64,000 nt of DNA from Sphingomonas sp. BT-65 (GTDB taxonomy: Bacteria; Pseudomonadota; Alphaproteobacteria; Sphingomonadales; Sphingomonadaceae), in the NCBI RefSeq assembly GCF_026107375.2, contig NZ_JAPCIA010000001.1, positions 2,232,001-2,296,000 of the forward strand, given 5' to 3'. Of the stretch, positions 43,733 to 52,111 are shown in pieces. Both the position numbers and the translations under genes were made by a program. How positions within the stretch are numbered: the stretch's first letter is position 1; each line of letters opens with the position of its first letter. A model generated the notes under the pieces. That model saw only the letters and a program-made list of their open reading frames with translations, searched no databases and had not been told where the DNA came from.

Positions 43733-45204
43733 AGCGGGCAGTGGTCATCGGCGCGGGGTTTGGCGGGCTGGCGCTGGCGATCCGTCTGCAGTCGGCGGGG
43801 GTCGACACGACGCTGATCGAGGCGCGCGACAAGCCCGGGGGCCGCGCTTATTATTGGGAGAAGGACGGCTTCACCTTCGACGCCGGGCCGACGGTGATCA
43901 CCGCGCCGCAAGCGCTGGAGGAGCTGTGGGCGCTCTCGGGCCACCGCATGGCGGACGATGTCACGCTGGCGCCGGTCAACCCCTTCTATCGCCTGAACTG
44001 GCCCGACGGGACCAATTTCGACTATTCGAACGACGATGCGGCGCTGGCGAGCGAGATCGCCAAGCTCGACCCGGCGGACATCGCGGGCTACCGGCGCTTC
44101 CTCGACTATTCGGCCGGGGTCTATCGCGAGGGGTACGAGAAGCTTGGCCAGGTGGCGTTCCTCGACTTCGCCGCGATGGTGAAGGCGGCGCCCGACCTCG
44201 CCAGATACCAGGCGTGGCGCAGCGTCTATTCGATCGTCTCGTCCTTCGTGAAGAACGAGAAATTGCGCCAGGCGCTGAGCTTTCACACGCTGCTGATTGG
44301 CGGCAATCCGATGACGACCAGCGCGATCTATGCGCTGATCCACAAGCTCGAGCGCGACGGGGGCGTGTGGTTTGCGATGGGCGGCACCAACCGGCTGGTC
44401 GCGGGGATGGCGCGGTTGTTCGAGCGATTGGGCGGGGTGCTGCGGCTCGGCGACCCGGTGGCGCAGATCGAGACGCTGGGCGAGCGCGCGACCGCGGTGG
44501 TAACCAAGAGCGGCGCGCGCTTCGAAGCCGATGCAGTGGCGAGCAACGCCGACCTGATCCACAGCTATCGCGACCTGCTCAAGGGGTCGCGCAGCGCGCA
44601 GCGCACCGCGGCACGGCTGGCGCGCAAGCGCTTCTCGCCCTCGCTGTTCCTCGTCCATTTCGGGGTCAAGGGCAGCTGGCCGGGGATCCCGCACCACATG
44701 ATCCTGTTCGGGCCACGCTACAAAGAGCTGCTCGAGGATATCTACGACCATGGCGTGCTGAGCCAGGATTCCGCGCTCTACCTTCACCACCCGACGGTGA
44801 CCGATCCGAGCCTCGCGCCGCCGGGCCATTCGACCTTCTACGCGCTCGCCCCGGTACCGCATCTCGGCAAGTTCCCGGTCGACTGGAGCGAGATCACGCC
44901 GGTGCTGGAGAAGCGCATCCTCGACGAGGTCGGGCGGCGGCTGATCCCCGACATCCATGCGCGCATTGTGACCAAGTTCAGCTATGCGCCGAACGACTTC
45001 CGCGACGATCTCGGCGCGCATCTGGGCAGCGCGTTCAGCCTCGAGCCGATCCTGTCGCAGAGCGCGTATTTCCGCGCGCACAATCGCGACGACTCGATCC
45101 CCAACCTCTATTTCGTCGGCGCCGGCACGCATCCGGGCGCCGGCATCCCCGGCGTGGTCGGCAGCGCCAAGGCGACCGCCGCGCTGATGCTGGAGCAACC
45201 ATGA
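43729..45204 (+). CDS. crtI: phytoene desaturase CrtI
   Basis: CrtI introduces the double bonds that convert phytoene to lycopene. The 491-residue FAD enzyme begins KRAVVIGAGFGGLALAIRLQSAG and has the phytoene-dehydrogenase signature near the C-terminus (NLYFVGAGTHPGAGIPGVVGSAKATA). The start is a GTG at 43729 overlapping the crtY stop (GTGA), with AGGGGA upstream. Membrane-associated. Confidence 0.96.
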   Translation: MKRAVVIGAGFGGLALAIRLQSAGVDTTLIEARDKPGGRAYYWEKDGFTFDAGPTVITAPQALEELWALSGHRMADDVTLAPVNPFYRLNWPDGTNFDYSNDDAALASEIAKLDPADIAGYRRFLDYSAGVYREGYEKLGQVAFLDFAAMVKAAPDLARYQAWRSVYSIVSSFVKNEKLRQALSFHTLLIGGNPMTTSAIYALIHKLERDGGVWFAMGGTNRLVAGMARLFERLGGVLRLGDPVAQIETLGERATAVVTKSGARFEADAVASNADLIHSYRDLLKGSRSAQRTAARLARKRFSPSLFLVHFGVKGSWPGIPHHMILFGPRYKELLEDIYDHGVLSQDSALYLHHPTVTDPSLAPPGHSTFYALAPVPHLGKFPVDWSEITPVLEKRILDEVGRRLIPDIHARIVTKFSYAPNDFRDDLGAHLGSAFSLEPILSQSAYFRAHNRDDSIPNLYFVGAGTHPGAGIPGVVGSAKATAALMLEQP

Positions 45205-45788
45205 GCCTGAAACGCCTCGCCATCTATTGCGGGTCGGCGACCCCCAACGATCCCGTGTTCATCGAGAATGCGCGCTACGTCGGCCGGACTCTCGCCGAGC
45301 GCGGGATCGGGGTGGTCTATGGCGGCGGCCGGCTTGGCCTGATGGGCGCCATCGCGGACAGCGCGCTGGCGGCGGGCGGCGAGGTGATCGGGGTGATCCC
45401 GCAGGCGCTGGTCGATGCCGAAGTCGCCCATCGCGGCTGCACCGAGCTGCACGTCGTGCGCACGATGCACGAGCGCAAGCAGGCCTTCACCGACCTCTCC
45501 GACGGCTTCGTCACTTTGCCCGGCGGCACCGGGACGATGGACGAATTATGGGAGGCGATGAGCTGGGCGCAGATCGGCTATCACGCCAAGCCCGTGGGGC
45601 TGCTCAACGTCGCGAGCTTCTATGACGGGCTGATCGAGTTCGTCGGCAAGATGGGCGAGGCCGGCTTTCTGCGGCCGCAGCACCAGGGGCTGCTGATCAT
45701 CGACAGCGAGCTCGACGGCCTGCTCGGCAAGATGGCCGCGCACCGTCCGGCCGCGACGATCGGCCAGATCGGCGCCAAAGATCTGTGA
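45201..45788 (+). CDS. LOG-family (TIGR00730) Rossmann-fold protein
   Basis: A 195-residue protein of the LOG/TIGR00730 family, which in characterised members hydrolyses cytokinin riboside monophosphates or other nucleoside monophosphates. Motifs: AIYCGSATPNDPVF, the YGGGRLGLMGAIAD loop and the signature PGGTGTMDELWEAMSWAQIGYH (PGGxGTxxE). It overlaps crtI by four bases (ATGA) and crtB follows with a four-base overlap. Its role within a carotenoid operon is not obvious. Confidence 0.94.
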   Translation: MSLKRLAIYCGSATPNDPVFIENARYVGRTLAERGIGVVYGGGRLGLMGAIADSALAAGGEVIGVIPQALVDAEVAHRGCTELHVVRTMHERKQAFTDLSDGFVTLPGGTGTMDELWEAMSWAQIGYHAKPVGLLNVASFYDGLIEFVGKMGEAGFLRPQHQGLLIIDSELDGLLGKMAAHRPAATIGQIGAKDL

Positions 45789-46732
45789 GCGCGCCCGCGC
45801 CGACCCGCGCGTCGGTGGTCGCCGCGGCACAGGACAGCATCGCGCGGGGATCGCGCAGCTTCGCCGCGGCGAGCCAGCTGTTCGACCGCCGGACGCGCGA
45901 GCGGGCATGGTTGCTCTATGCCTGGTGCCGCGCGTGCGACGACCTCGCCGACGGGCAGGAGCTGGGGCATGGGGCACGGCCGGTCGCGGATTCCGCCGCG
46001 CGGCTGGCGCGGATCCGCGACCTCACCGGCAGGGCGCTGGCCGGGGAATCGACCGGCGACCTGGCATTCGATGCGCTCAAGCTCGTCGCCGGCGAGACGC
46101 GCATGCCGCCCCGCTTCGCGCACGACGTGATCGAGGGCTTCGCGCTCGACGCCAAGGGGTGGTTCCCGCGCTCCGAGACCGATCTGCTGCGCTATTGCTA
46201 TCATGTCGCGGGCGCGGTCGGCTGCATGATGGCGGTGGTGATGGGGGTGGACCCGCAGGACGAGGCGACGCTCGACCGCGCGTGCGATCTCGGCATCGCC
46301 TTCCAGCTCGCCAATATCGCGCGCGACATCGAGGCTGACGACCGCATGGGCCGCTGCTATCTGCCCGTCGAGTGGCTGGTCGAGATGGACCTGCCCCCCG
46401 GCCAGCACATGAAGCCGCCGTTCCGCGCGCGGCTCGTGGTGATCGCGCGATGGCTGGCGGAGATGGCGGCGGACTATGCCGCGAGCGCGCGGCGCGGCAC
46501 GCCGGCGTTGCGCTTGCGCTCGGCCTGGGCGGTGCTGGCGGCGGCGGGCATCTATGGCGACATCGCGCGCGAGGTGACGGCGCGCGGCGCGCACGCCTGG
46601 GACCATCGCGCGCATACCAGCAATGTGCAGAAGCTCGGCTGGATCGCCCGCGCCCTGCCGCAGGCGATGTTGCGCGATCGGCTCTACCGCCCCGTCCCGC
46701 GTCCGGCCGGGCTGTGGACGCGGCCGCGTTAA
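45785..46732 (+). CDS. crtB: phytoene synthase CrtB
   Basis: CrtB joins two geranylgeranyl diphosphates head-to-head to form phytoene, the committed carotenoid step. The 315-residue trans-prenyl synthase has the two Asp-rich Mg-binding motifs, DDLAD (residues 52-56) and NIARDIEADDRMGRCYLP (second DxxxD), and SxxCY helix residues LLRYCYHVAGAVGCMM. GTG 45785 overlaps the LOG-gene stop. crtB is the last crt gene here; crtE, crtZ and crtG are not in the window. Confidence 0.95.
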   Translation: MSAPAPTRASVVAAAQDSIARGSRSFAAASQLFDRRTRERAWLLYAWCRACDDLADGQELGHGARPVADSAARLARIRDLTGRALAGESTGDLAFDALKLVAGETRMPPRFAHDVIEGFALDAKGWFPRSETDLLRYCYHVAGAVGCMMAVVMGVDPQDEATLDRACDLGIAFQLANIARDIEADDRMGRCYLPVEWLVEMDLPPGQHMKPPFRARLVVIARWLAEMAADYAASARRGTPALRLRSAWAVLAAAGIYGDIAREVTARGAHAWDHRAHTSNVQKLGWIARALPQAMLRDRLYRPVPRPAGLWTRPR

Positions 46733-46781
46733 CCGTGTTCAGCGAGACTTGGGTAAAGCCGCTGGCGCCATAGAGGCGGCG

Positions 46782-46976
46782 ATGACCGCGTTATCGCTTC
46801 ACCTGTCCCGCGCGCTCGCCAAAGGCCGCGCAGCCCCCGCCCCGCCCGCGAGCCGCGCGGACCTTTTGTTCACGCTGCTGCGCAAGCGCGCCGCCGCGCA
46901 CAATGCCGGCGCGCCGGAGCTCGAAGCGCTGCTGCGCGACCAGATCCGCTGGGCGCTGCCCATCGAGCGGGGTTAA
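46782..46976 (+). CDS. small basic hypothetical protein (64 aa)
   Basis: Begins MTALSLHLSRALAKGRAAPA and contains LLFTLLRKRAAAHNAGAPELEALLRDQIRWALPIERG. AGAGGCGGCG precedes the ATG at 46782, and the gene fits the gap between crtB and the ABC exporter. No family recognised; a short helical protein is likely. Confidence 0.55.
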   Translation: MTALSLHLSRALAKGRAAPAPPASRADLLFTLLRKRAAAHNAGAPELEALLRDQIRWALPIERG

Positions 46977-47047
46977 GGACGCCGTTCGCGCTGGGCGAAC
47001 GGCATGCACGCGTTGCATCCGGGCGCACACGGGCCCAGATAGCGGTC

Positions 47048-48865
47048 ATGCCGCCCCAGACCGCACCCGCCAGCGGCGAACGCCCGTTGTTCGCCACGCT
47101 CAGGCGTTTCCTCCCCTATCTCTGGCCCGCCGGCATGACGGGGCTGAAGGTGCGCATCATCGGCGCGTTGCTGCTGGTGCTGCTCTCAAAGGTCGTGCAG
47201 GTCTATGGCGCTGCCTATGCGCTCAAGGCCGCGGTGGATTCGATGGCGATCAGCGATCGCAGCGCGGTGACCTTCGTCATCCTGATGGTCGTCGGCTACG
47301 CCGCCGCGCGGCTGTTCACCACCGTCTTCGACAACCTCCGCAACACGGTGTTCGAGAAGGTCGGGCAGGATGCGACGCGGCGGCTCGCCATCGTCACCTT
47401 CCGCCATCTCCACCAACTCTCGCTGCGCTTCCATCTCGAGCGGCGCACCGGCGCGGTGACCAAGGTGGTCGAGCGCGGCACCAAGAGCATCGACACGATG
47501 CTCTATTTCCTGCTGTTCAACATCGCACCGACGATCCTCGAGCTGGCCCTGGTGCTGCAGATCTTCGGCTCGCGCTTCGGCTGGTGGCTGGTCGCCTCTA
47601 CGATGGCGATGGTGGTGATCTACATCGCCTTCACCCGCTGGGTGACCGACTGGCGCTCCAAGCTGCGCGAGCAGATGAACGACCTCGACACCGGCGCGGT
47701 CGCGCACGCGGTGGATTCGCTGCTCAACTTCGAGACGGTCAAATATTTCAACGCCGAGAAGCGCGAGGCAGACCGCTATTCGGCGGCGGTCGAGGCCTAT
47801 GCCAAGGCGGCGGTGAAGTCCGAGAATTCGCTCGCCTGGCTCAACATGGGCCAGTCGCTGATCACCAACGTCATGCTCGGCGCGGGGATGGCGGTGGTCG
47901 CCTGGGGCTGGTCGAGCGGGCGTTTCTCGCCGGGCGACGTGGTGTTCGTGTCGACCTTGCTCAGCCAGTTGTTCCGGCCGCTCGACATGCTCGGCTGGGT
48001 CTATCGCACGATCCGCCAGGGCGTGATCGACATGGGCGCGATGTTCGACCTGATCGACACCGATGCCGAGGTGAAGGATGCCCCCGGCGCGCCCGCGCTG
48101 GTCGTCGACCGGGGCGAGGTGCGGTTCGAGGGGGTGCGCTTCGGCTACGAGGCGGATCGCGACATATTGAAGGGCATCGACCTGGTCATCGCGCCCGGCC
48201 ACACCGTCGCGGTGGTCGGCCCGTCGGGCGCGGGCAAGTCGACGCTGGCGCGTATCCTCTATCGCTTCTACGACCTGTCGGGCGGGCGGGTGACGATCGA
48301 CGGGCAGGATATCGCCCGGGTGACCCAGGCAAGCCTGCGCGCCGCGATCGGCATCGTGCCGCAGGATACGGTGCTGTTCAACGACACGGTCGGCTACAAC
48401 ATCGCCTATGGCCGCGAGGGCGCGACGCCGGACCAGGTCGCCGCGGCGGCACGCGGCGCGGCGATCGCCGGGTTCATCGAGAGCATGCCCGACGGGTATG
48501 AGACGCGCGTCGGCGAGCGCGGATTGAAGCTGTCGGGAGGCGAGAAGCAGCGCGTCGCGATCGCGCGCACCCTGCTCAAGGATCCGCCGATCCTGATCCT
48601 CGACGAGGCGACCAGCGCGCTCGACAGCCGCACCGAAGCGGAGATTCTCGACACGCTCGAGGCGATCGAGCGCGGGCGCACCACGATCGTGATCGCGCAC
48701 CGGCTCTCGACCGTGGTCAATGCCGACCGCATCGTGGTGCTGGAGGCCGGCCGCATCGCCGAGCAGGGCACGCATGCCGAATTGCTGGAGATGCGCGGCG
48801 TCTATGCCGAGATGTGGGCGCGCCAGCAGGCCGAGCGCGAGGCGGTGGCGGAGGCGGCGGAGTAA
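47048..48865 (+). CDS. Atm1/HMT1-type ABC exporter (fused TM and ATPase)
   Basis: A 605-residue half-transporter of the ABCB7/Atm1 group, exporting glutathione or sulfur-containing conjugates and linked to metal tolerance. Residues 30-340 hold six transmembrane helices with the group-typical FRHLHQLSLRFHLERRTGAVTKVVERG and NFETVKYFNAEKREADRY segments. The ATPase half has Walker A GPSGAGKST, Q-loop VPQDTVLF, signature LSGGEKQRVAIARTLL, Walker B ILILDEATSALD and H-loop IAHRLSTV. Full length. It follows crtB in the same direction but with gaps, so it may have its own promoter. Confidence 0.95.
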   Translation: MPPQTAPASGERPLFATLRRFLPYLWPAGMTGLKVRIIGALLLVLLSKVVQVYGAAYALKAAVDSMAISDRSAVTFVILMVVGYAAARLFTTVFDNLRNTVFEKVGQDATRRLAIVTFRHLHQLSLRFHLERRTGAVTKVVERGTKSIDTMLYFLLFNIAPTILELALVLQIFGSRFGWWLVASTMAMVVIYIAFTRWVTDWRSKLREQMNDLDTGAVAHAVDSLLNFETVKYFNAEKREADRYSAAVEAYAKAAVKSENSLAWLNMGQSLITNVMLGAGMAVVAWGWSSGRFSPGDVVFVSTLLSQLFRPLDMLGWVYRTIRQGVIDMGAMFDLIDTDAEVKDAPGAPALVVDRGEVRFEGVRFGYEADRDILKGIDLVIAPGHTVAVVGPSGAGKSTLARILYRFYDLSGGRVTIDGQDIARVTQASLRAAIGIVPQDTVLFNDTVGYNIAYGREGATPDQVAAAARGAAIAGFIESMPDGYETRVGERGLKLSGGEKQRVAIARTLLKDPPILILDEATSALDSRTEAEILDTLEAIERGRTTIVIAHRLSTVVNADRIVVLEAGRIAEQGTHAELLEMRGVYAEMWARQQAEREAVAEAAE

Positions 48866-48872
48866 CGTTCGG

Positions 48873-49022
48873 CTAGCTAAAAGCCCACCAAAGCGCCGCT
48901 GCCGCGGCGATCAGCGGCGCCACGGTGAGCATGATCGCCAGCGTCCAGGCGATCCAGCGCCCATATTTGTCCTCGACCCGTTCGACCAAGGCAGCTGCGA
49001 AATCGAACCACGCCGGTGTCAT
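48873..49022 (-). CDS. small single-span membrane protein (49 aa)
   Basis: Begins MTPAWFDFAAALVERVEDKYGR and ends in one transmembrane helix (LAIMLTVAPLIAAAAALWWAF). ATG 49022 lies six bases after the dihydroorotase stop and the stop is TAG at 48873, next to the convergent ABC exporter gene. Family unknown; the compact reading frame and operon position support it. Confidence 0.55.
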   Translation of the reverse strand: MTPAWFDFAAALVERVEDKYGRWIAWTLAIMLTVAPLIAAAAALWWAFS

Positions 49023-49028
49023 ATCGGC

Positions 49029-50354
49029 TCAGCCGAACTCGACCGCCTCGAACCGCACCGGGCGGCCGTGCGCGGCGTTGGCGAGCTGACCGTCCCACAT
49101 CACGCGGCGGCCGCGGATAATTGTCCCGATCGGCTTGCCGGTGAGCTCGTCCCCGGTGAACGGCGACCAGCCGCAACGCGAAGCGAGCCAGCTCTCCTCG
49201 ACCGTCCACTTCGCCTTCAAATCCACCACGGTGAAATCCGCGTCATAGCCCGCCGCGATGCGCCCCTTGCCGACCAGCCCGAACACGCGCTGCGGCCCGG
49301 CGCTGGTGAGGTCGATCAGGCGTGCAAGCGTGGTGCGGCCCTTGGCGACATGATCGAGCAGCAGCGGCAGCAGCGTCTGCACCCCGGGCATGCCGCTGGG
49401 CGAGGCGGGGTAGGGCTTGGCCTTCTCCTCGATCGTGTGCGGCGCGTGGTCCGAGCCGAGCACATCGGGCACGCCCTGGTTGAGCCAGTGCCACAGGCCA
49501 TCGCGATGCGCCGCCGAGCGGATCGGGGGGTTCATCTGGGCATAGGTGCCAAGGCGTGGATAGGCGTCCTCGCCCGCCAGCGTCAGATGTTGCGGCGTCA
49601 CCTCGCAGGTCGCGATGTCCTTGTGCTGCGCGAGCAGCTCGAGCTCCGCCGGGGTGGTGACGTGGAGGACGTGGATGCGCCGCCGCGCCTCGCGTGCGAG
49701 CTTGAGGATGCGGCGGGTGGCGAGGATCGCGCTCTCGTCGTCGCGCCACACGGGGTGCGAGGAAGGGTCGCCCGCGACGCGCTCGCCCTCGCGATCGTTC
49801 ATGCGGAACTCGTCCTCGGCATGGATCGCGACGCGGCGATGGCCCGAGGCGAGCACGCGCGCGAGATTGGCGTCGTCTGACACCAAGAGGTCGCCGGTCG
49901 AGGCGCCCATGAAGATCTTGACCCCCGCGGTGCCCGGCATGCGCTCGAGCTCGGCAAGCTCGGCCGCGTTGTTGTTGGTCGCGCCGACATAGAAGGCGTG
50001 GTCGCACCACATCCGGTCCTTCGCGCGGGCGAGCTTGTCGTTCACCGCGTCGGCGCTGTCGGTGTTGGGCTTGGTGTTCGGCATCTCGAACACCGCTGTC
50101 ACCCCGCCCAGCACCGCCGCGCGGCTGCCGCTTTCAAGGTCTTCCTTGGCCTCCAGCCCCGGCTCGCGGAAATGGACCTGCGTGTCGATCACGCCGGGAA
50201 GCACGTCGAGTCCGGTGCAGTCGATCGTCTCGCCCGCGTCGCCGTTCGCGCCGATCGCGACGATCTTGCCGTCGCGTACGCCGAGATCGATCTGGGCCGG
50301 GCCGCCGGGCAGGTGCACCGTGCCGCCGGTGAGCTTGAGATCGAACGTCGCCAT
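49029..50354 (-). CDS. dihydroorotase-family amidohydrolase (class I)
   Basis: A 441-residue cyclic amidohydrolase that would cyclise carbamoyl aspartate to dihydroorotate in pyrimidine synthesis. Metal-site residues are visible: His61 (DTQVHFREPGLE), Lys146 (GVKIFMGAS, the carbamylated Lys), His178, His231 (HVTT) and Asp302 (GSDHAPH). Position 59 is Gln, where canonical enzymes have the first His of HxH, so the metal site is not standard. The C-terminal half is full length. Annotated as dihydroorotase by family, with that caveat. Divergent from the YgfZ-like gene. Confidence 0.85.
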   Translation of the reverse strand: MATFDLKLTGGTVHLPGGPAQIDLGVRDGKIVAIGANGDAGETIDCTGLDVLPGVIDTQVHFREPGLEAKEDLESGSRAAVLGGVTAVFEMPNTKPNTDSADAVNDKLARAKDRMWCDHAFYVGATNNNAAELAELERMPGTAGVKIFMGASTGDLLVSDDANLARVLASGHRRVAIHAEDEFRMNDREGERVAGDPSSHPVWRDDESAILATRRILKLAREARRRIHVLHVTTPAELELLAQHKDIATCEVTPQHLTLAGEDAYPRLGTYAQMNPPIRSAAHRDGLWHWLNQGVPDVLGSDHAPHTIEEKAKPYPASPSGMPGVQTLLPLLLDHVAKGRTTLARLIDLTSAGPQRVFGLVGKGRIAAGYDADFTVVDLKAKWTVEESWLASRCGWSPFTGDELTGKPIGTIIRGRRVMWDGQLANAAHGRPVRFEAVEFG

Positions 50355-50398
50355 GGGAGCCTCTTTTGAAGTCGCTCCGCGCGTCCTACCTGTTCGCC

Positions 50399-51142
50399 AT
50401 GACAGAGACCAGCCAAGTTCGGGCCACCCTGCTCGCCGACCGCGCCCTCATCCGCATCTCCGGCGAGGATGTCCGCGGCTTCCTCCAGGGATTGGTGACG
50501 CAGGACGTCGCTGTAGTGCGGCCGGGCGCGCCGCAATGGGCGGGACTGCTCACTGCGCAGGGCAAAGCGCTGTTCGATTTCATCCTGTGGGATGCGGACG
50601 ATGCGATCCTGATCGACTGCGAAGCCGATCAGCGCGAGGCGCTCATCCGGCGCCTGTCGATCTACCGCCTGCGCCGCCCGATCGCGATCGAGCCGGTCGA
50701 AGGCGGCGTGCACTGGTCGCGCGACGCGGGCGCGGGCGTGGTCGATCCCCGGCTTGCGGAGCTCGGCTATCGCTGGCTGGGGGAAGCGGCCGGCGCCGCG
50801 GCGACCGGCTGGCGCGAGCATCGTCTGCGCCTCGGCGTAACCGAGGGTGCCGCCGAGCTCGGCCAGGACAAGACGCTCTGGCTCGAATGCAACGCTGCCG
50901 AGCTCAACGGCGTGAGCTTCGCCAAGGGGTGCTATGTCGGCCAGGAGAATACCGCGCGGATGAACTGGCGCGCGAAGGTCAACCGCCGGCTCGTCGTCGC
51001 GCCACTCGGCGAGCCGGGCGAGCGCACCCGCATCGCCTATCCCGATCTCGGGCTGATGGTCGAGCATCGCCGCGTCGAGGCGCTGGGCGATGCGATCGTG
51101 CCGGCGTGGCTCGGCGCCACATTGGCGGCTGGAGAAGTCTAA
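50399..51142 (+). CDS. ygfZ: YgfZ/GcvT-like folate-binding protein
   Basis: A 247-residue protein of the YgfZ/Iba57 family that helps Fe-S cluster enzymes, using tetrahydrofolate. The family signature KGCYVGQE (here KGCYVGQENTARM) is present, with RISGEDVRGFLQGLVTQDV near the N-terminus. ATG 50399 starts MTETSQVRATLL; a slightly longer open frame upstream lacks support. It is divergent from the dihydroorotase gene and converges with an alpha/beta hydrolase gene. Confidence 0.9.
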   Translation: MTETSQVRATLLADRALIRISGEDVRGFLQGLVTQDVAVVRPGAPQWAGLLTAQGKALFDFILWDADDAILIDCEADQREALIRRLSIYRLRRPIAIEPVEGGVHWSRDAGAGVVDPRLAELGYRWLGEAAGAAATGWREHRLRLGVTEGAAELGQDKTLWLECNAAELNGVSFAKGCYVGQENTARMNWRAKVNRRLVVAPLGEPGERTRIAYPDLGLMVEHRRVEALGDAIVPAWLGATLAAGEV

Positions 51143-51215
51143 CTCGTTTCGCTTCGATCGGTTGTTCCCTTGCGAAGTACGGGGGACGATCCATCCGAAA
51201 GGAACCGTGACTAGC

Positions 51216-52016
51216 TCAGCTTGGCAATCGGGCCAGCCATTCCACGATTTTCGCTTGGCTGGCGGGTAAATAGGCGAGATCATGACCCGCGCCCCTGACG
51301 CGCACCAACGCGCCGTTCGGAGAGGCTGCGGCCAATTGCTCGCCATGCCGGATCGGAATCAGCGTATCGTCGGTTCCATGAAGCACGAGCACCGGCGCCG
51401 AGACCTGCTTGAGCTTGGTGCGATTGTCGTAACGGTCGCGCAGCAGAAGACCGACGGGCGCCCAGGGATAATGTTGAGACGCCGCATCGGTGAGGCTGGT
51501 GAAGCCGGAGACCAGCACGAGCGCCGCCACCTTCTCCTCGCTCGCCAGCTGGACCGCGACGCCGGACCCGAGCGAATTACCGATCAGCACGATCCGCTCC
51601 CGCCCCACACCCTGCGCGGCGAGCCAGGCCAGCGCCGCGCGCCCATCACGATATAGGCCGGCTTCGCTGGGGCTGCCGGGATTGGCGCCATAGCCGCGAT
51701 ACTCGACGAGAAGCCGGCCATAGCCGGCGGCATCGAGCCGCTCGGTCGCCCGGTCGGCGCCTGCGAGGCTGTCGCCATTGCCGTGGAAGAAGACGATCAC
51801 CGGCAGACGGCCAGCGCCCGGCTTATAGGCCGCCCGCAAGGAAAGCCCATCCTCCGTCTCGAGCATGACCGGTCGCATCCCATCGGGGACGCCGGGCTCG
51901 GACGACGCGGGCGCGGGATAGATCATCGCGCGCTGAGCCAGAAATAGTCCGCCGAGCAACGCCAGAACCATCACAGTGAAGAGGAGCACGGTCCAGATGG
52001 CGAGCTTGAGGATCAT
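51216..52016 (-). CDS. membrane-anchored alpha/beta hydrolase
   Basis: A 266-residue hydrolase of the BAAT/abhydrolase group. An N-terminal membrane anchor (MILKLAIWTVLLFTVMVLALLGGLFLAQ) is followed by the fold: nucleophile Ser in LIGNSLGSGVA, Asp in HGTDDTLIPI and His in GAGHDLAYL, the full Ser-Asp-His triad. Substrate unknown; the pattern fits the YfhR/ABHD13-like esterases. GGGGAGGCAG precedes ATG 52016; much longer upstream frames are the shadow of ompA. Confidence 0.9.
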   Translation of the reverse strand: MILKLAIWTVLLFTVMVLALLGGLFLAQRAMIYPAPASSEPGVPDGMRPVMLETEDGLSLRAAYKPGAGRLPVIVFFHGNGDSLAGADRATERLDAAGYGRLLVEYRGYGANPGSPSEAGLYRDGRAALAWLAAQGVGRERIVLIGNSLGSGVAVQLASEEKVAALVLVSGFTSLTDAASQHYPWAPVGLLLRDRYDNRTKLKQVSAPVLVLHGTDDTLIPIRHGEQLAAASPNGALVRVRGAGHDLAYLPASQAKIVEWLARLPS

Positions 52017-52044
52017 CTGCCTCCCCGGTTGATCGCTGTAACGC

Positions 52045-52077
52045 AAAGAAAAAGGGAGGCCGGTTGCCCGGCCTCCC
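52045..52077 (-). terminator. intrinsic terminator of the OmpA-family gene
   Basis: On the minus strand GGGAGGCCGG, a four-base loop, CCGGCCTCCC, then TTTTTCTTT. A textbook factor-independent terminator 34 bases after the OmpA-family stop. Confidence 0.9.
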
Positions 52078-52111
52078 ATATTCTGTCGATCCGCAGTGCG
52101 GACCGCGTGGC

